Source: an uncultured Lachnospiraceae bacterium (GTDB taxonomy: Bacteria > Bacillota > Clostridia > Lachnospirales > Lachnospiraceae). From it: a stretch of 6,493 bases of DNA. The DNA is taken from NCBI GenBank assembly GCA_947175305.1, contig CAMWMO010000099.1, positions 1 through 6,493 of the forward strand. The letters are read 5' to 3'. A model generated the notes under the pieces. The model saw nothing but the letters and a program-made list of their open reading frames with translations. It was not told the DNA's origin and did not search any database. The translations under genes were made by a program, and so were the position numbers. Shown here one piece after another: positions 4,203 through 6,493 of the stretch (within the stretch, counting starts at the first letter, position 1; the number at the start of each line of letters is the position of its first letter).

Positions 4203-6493
4203 ATGGATAAGGAGCAGAACGAAAAAAAGGGCGGCAGCCAGGTGATGCTTAAGATCTGCGGATTCATTGTGGATAAGCGCAATCTGTTTTTCCTTGTGTT
4301 TGGAATCCTGATCATTTTTTCTGCCGTGTCAAGGAATTGGGTCAATGTGGAGAACTCTATGTCCCATTACCTTCCGGATTCTACGGAGACGAAGCAAGGC
4401 CTGGATCTGATGGAACAGGAGTTCATTACATACGGGACCTGTGATGTGATGGTTGCCAATGTGTCCTATGAACAGGCGGAATCCATCTACAGGGATTTGG
4501 AATTTATGCCGGGCGTTTTCATGGTGGATTTTGACGACTCGGAGGAGCATTATTATAATGGTTCTTCCTATTATAATGTTACCTTCGACTATGATGAGAA
4601 GGACGACCAGTGTCTGGAGGTGCTGGATCGGGTCAAGGAGGAGCTTGACGGTTACGATTATTATCTCTCCACCACGTTGGGAGATATTGAGGCGGAGCTG
4701 ATTGCCAACGAAATGAATGTCATCGTTGTGCTGGTGGCGATCGTGGTAGTGACGGTGCTTTTGCTTACGTCTCAGGCGTATGCGGAGGTGCCCGTGCTTT
4801 TGATCACCTTCGTGGCAGCAGCTATTTTACAGATGGGAACGAACTTTATTTTTGGAACCATCTCTTTTGTGTCCAACTCCGTCACGGTGGTGCTGCAGCT
4901 GGCTCTGTCGGTGGACTATGCCATTATCCTGTTAAACAGATATAAGGAGGAGCATGCTAATCTGGAATCAAGAGAGGCGATTATCATCGCTTTGAGCAAG
5001 GCGATCCCGGAGATCTGCGGCAGCTCCCTTACTACCATAGGCGGTCTGATCGCCATGGGCTTTATGCAGTATAAGATGGGGCCGGATCTGTCGGTGTGTC
5101 TGATCAAATCCATCTTTTTAGCGCTGGGCTCCGTATTTTTACTGATGCCCGGTGTGATCATGCTGTTCTCCAAGCTTATGGATACCACCAAGCATAAGAA
5201 CTTTGTGCCGGACATTCCCTTTGTGGGAAAGTTTGACTATGCGACGCGATTTATTGTAGCGCCGCTTTTTGTGCTTGTCATTGTGGGAGCATACACGGTT
5301 TCCAGTAAATGTCCCTATGTGTTCGGTGACAGTACGATCACGCCGCCGATCCAGAACAGCATTCAAAAGACAGAGGAGATGCAGACGGATAATTTCGGCG
5401 CCAGCAATATGGTGGCGCTTATCGTGCCTGCAGGAGATTATGAAAAGGAGGCGAAGCTGTTAGCGGAGCTGGAGGCATGTCCGGAAGTGGACTACACCCA
5501 GGGACTCGCCAATATCGAAGCGCTTGACGACTATTGCCTGACAGATAGATTGACGCCTCGGCAGTTTTCGGAGCTGATCGATCTGGACTATGAGGTTGCG
5601 GAGCTGGTGTATGCGGCCTACGCTGTGAATGATGAGGATTACGCGAAGGTGGTCAACGGCCTTTCCGAATACAAAGTGTCTCTGATTGATATGTTTATGT
5701 TCGTCCACGATGAGGTGGAGGAGGGCTACGTCACGCTGGATGATGAGCTGCAGGATACATTGGATGATGCCTATGATGCCATGAATTTTGCGAAGAATCA
5801 GCTGCAGGGAGAGAATTACAGCCGTATGCTGGTTTTCCTGACGCTTCCCGAGGAAAGCGAGGAGACTTTCGCTTTCATTGACAGGATGCACGAGATTGCA
5901 GAGAAGTATTATCCGGACGGGAAGGTACTGGTCTGCGGCGAGTCGGTGAGCCAGTATGATCTGCAAAAGACTTTCGGCAGGGATAATCTGGTAAACAATG
6001 TGGTGTCTATTCTGGCCGTGCTGGTGGTGCTTTTGTTTACCTTTAAGTCGGCAGGTATGCCGGTGCTTCTGATCGCGGTGATTCAGGGCTGTATCTGGCT
6101 CAACTTCTCGGTCCCCGCGTTGCAGCACGATAATATTTTCTTCATGTCCTACCTGATCGTCAGCTCGATTCAGATGGGCGCTAATATCGACTATGCCATT
6201 GTCATTGCAGGACGTTATATGGAGCTGCGTGAGACAAACGGCAGGAGACAGTCCATTATAGATTCCATGAACCAGGCATTCCCGACGATCATCACCTCGG
6301 GAACCATGATGGTGGTGGCCGGCTTCCTGATCGGTAAGCTGACTTCCAACGCGGCAATCTTCGGTATCGGAAAATGTCTGGGAAGGGGAACTACGATCTC
6401 CATTTTTGTGACCATGTTTGTTTTGCCACAGATTCTTCTGGTGGGTGATAAGATTATAGAGAAGACAGCCTTTGTTATGAATATGCCGATCCG
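4203..6493 (+). CDS. MMPL/RND-superfamily transporter, 3'-truncated by the window
   Basis: Large cytoplasmic-membrane exporter of the RND superfamily, MMPL type; 763 codons are visible and the frame is open at the edge. ATG 4203 follows AGAGGTGG with 6 bases between. It is built as two similar halves. The first has a membrane helix at 28-43, an outer domain at about 45-170 and five helices at about 173-322. The second has a helix at about 350-368, an outer domain at about 370-597 and five helices at about 600-752. The conserved Asp-Tyr pairs of the proton relay are present in both halves, Asp238-Tyr239 (LSVDYAIILLNRY) and Asp663-Tyr664 (ANIDYAIVIAGRY), so proton-driven transport is likely. 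The substrate cannot be told; relatives move lipids, peptides or drugs. All twelve expected helices are within the window, so only a short tail or a C-terminal extension is missing. It has its own promoter and a base composition unlike the preceding toxin-antitoxin unit. No regulator gene is visible in the window. Confidence 0.9.
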   Translation, partial: MDKEQNEKKGGSQVMLKICGFIVDKRNLFFLVFGILIIFSAVSRNWVNVENSMSHYLPDSTETKQGLDLMEQEFITYGTCDVMVANVSYEQAESIYRDLEFMPGVFMVDFDDSEEHYYNGSSYYNVTFDYDEKDDQCLEVLDRVKEELDGYDYYLSTTLGDIEAELIANEMNVIVVLVAIVVVTVLLLTSQAYAEVPVLLITFVAAAILQMGTNFIFGTISFVSNSVTVVLQLALSVDYAIILLNRYKEEHANLESREAIIIALSKAIPEICGSSLTTIGGLIAMGFMQYKMGPDLSVCLIKSIFLALGSVFLLMPGVIMLFSKLMDTTKHKNFVPDIPFVGKFDYATRFIVAPLFVLVIVGAYTVSSKCPYVFGDSTITPPIQNSIQKTEEMQTDNFGASNMVALIVPAGDYEKEAKLLAELEACPEVDYTQGLANIEALDDYCLTDRLTPRQFSELIDLDYEVAELVYAAYAVNDEDYAKVVNGLSEYKVSLIDMFMFVHDEVEEGYVTLDDELQDTLDDAYDAMNFAKNQLQGENYSRMLVFLTLPEESEETFAFIDRMHEIAEKYYPDGKVLVCGESVSQYDLQKTFGRDNLVNNVVSILAVLVVLLFTFKSAGMPVLLIAVIQGCIWLNFSVPALQHDNIFFMSYLIVSSIQMGANIDYAIVIAGRYMELRETNGRRQSIIDSMNQAFPTIITSGTMMVVAGFLIGKLTSNAAIFGIGKCLGRGTTISIFVTMFVLPQILLVGDKIIEKTAFVMNMPI

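Noticed and set aside
5460..6128. Long open frame on the - strand inside the transporter gene
   Set aside because: Its product is rich in His, Gln, Arg and Ile with no recognisable domain, it lies wholly opposite a well-supported transmembrane protein, and it looks like the codon-bias shadow of that gene.

Overview
The window looks like a chromosomal segment of an anaerobic Firmicute, most likely a clostridium of the Lachnospiraceae type. This is inferred from strong AGGAGG-type ribosome binding sites, occasional TTG starts, oxygen-independent (cbi-type) cobalamin genes and the protein families present. All supported genes lie on the + strand. No RNA gene, IS element, CRISPR array or riboswitch was recognised.

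Positions 2-2405 hold the 3' end of a cobalamin (vitamin B12) biosynthesis cluster. First comes the C-terminal part of a CbiT/CobL-type precorrin methyltransferase, cut by the window edge. Next is a complete cbiA (cobyrinate a,c-diamide synthase), followed closely by a small eight-cysteine protein of the 'cysteine-rich small domain' type. Last is a 132-residue protein of unknown function with one N-terminal membrane segment. The small gaps suggest one transcript.

Positions 2406-4073 hold a self-contained, AT-rich module. A promoter overlaps a perfect inverted repeat. It is followed by a HigB-like RelE/ParE-fold toxin starting at TTG, and an overlapping gene for a HigA-like HTH antitoxin fused to an ImmA/IrrE-type zinc metallopeptidase domain (HEIGH). 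An intrinsic terminator closes the unit. Base composition differs sharply from both flanks: hand-counted 60-base rows have 16 and 19 G+C inside the module against 34 in cbiA and 31 in the transporter gene. This suggests separate acquisition. The HTH half probably binds the palindrome and the toxin. The protease half may control antitoxin stability or cleave a regulator, but that is a hypothesis.

Positions 4074-6493 hold a second perfect palindrome of 23 bp and a near-consensus extended -10 promoter with smaller inverted repeats. These precede a large MMPL/RND-superfamily membrane transporter gene that runs off the right edge, with 763 codons visible. Both Asp-Tyr pairs expected for proton coupling are present.

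The part most worth study is the toxin/antitoxin-protease unit with its operator. The family architecture is recognisable rather than wholly new, but how the peptidase takes part in the addiction circuit is open.
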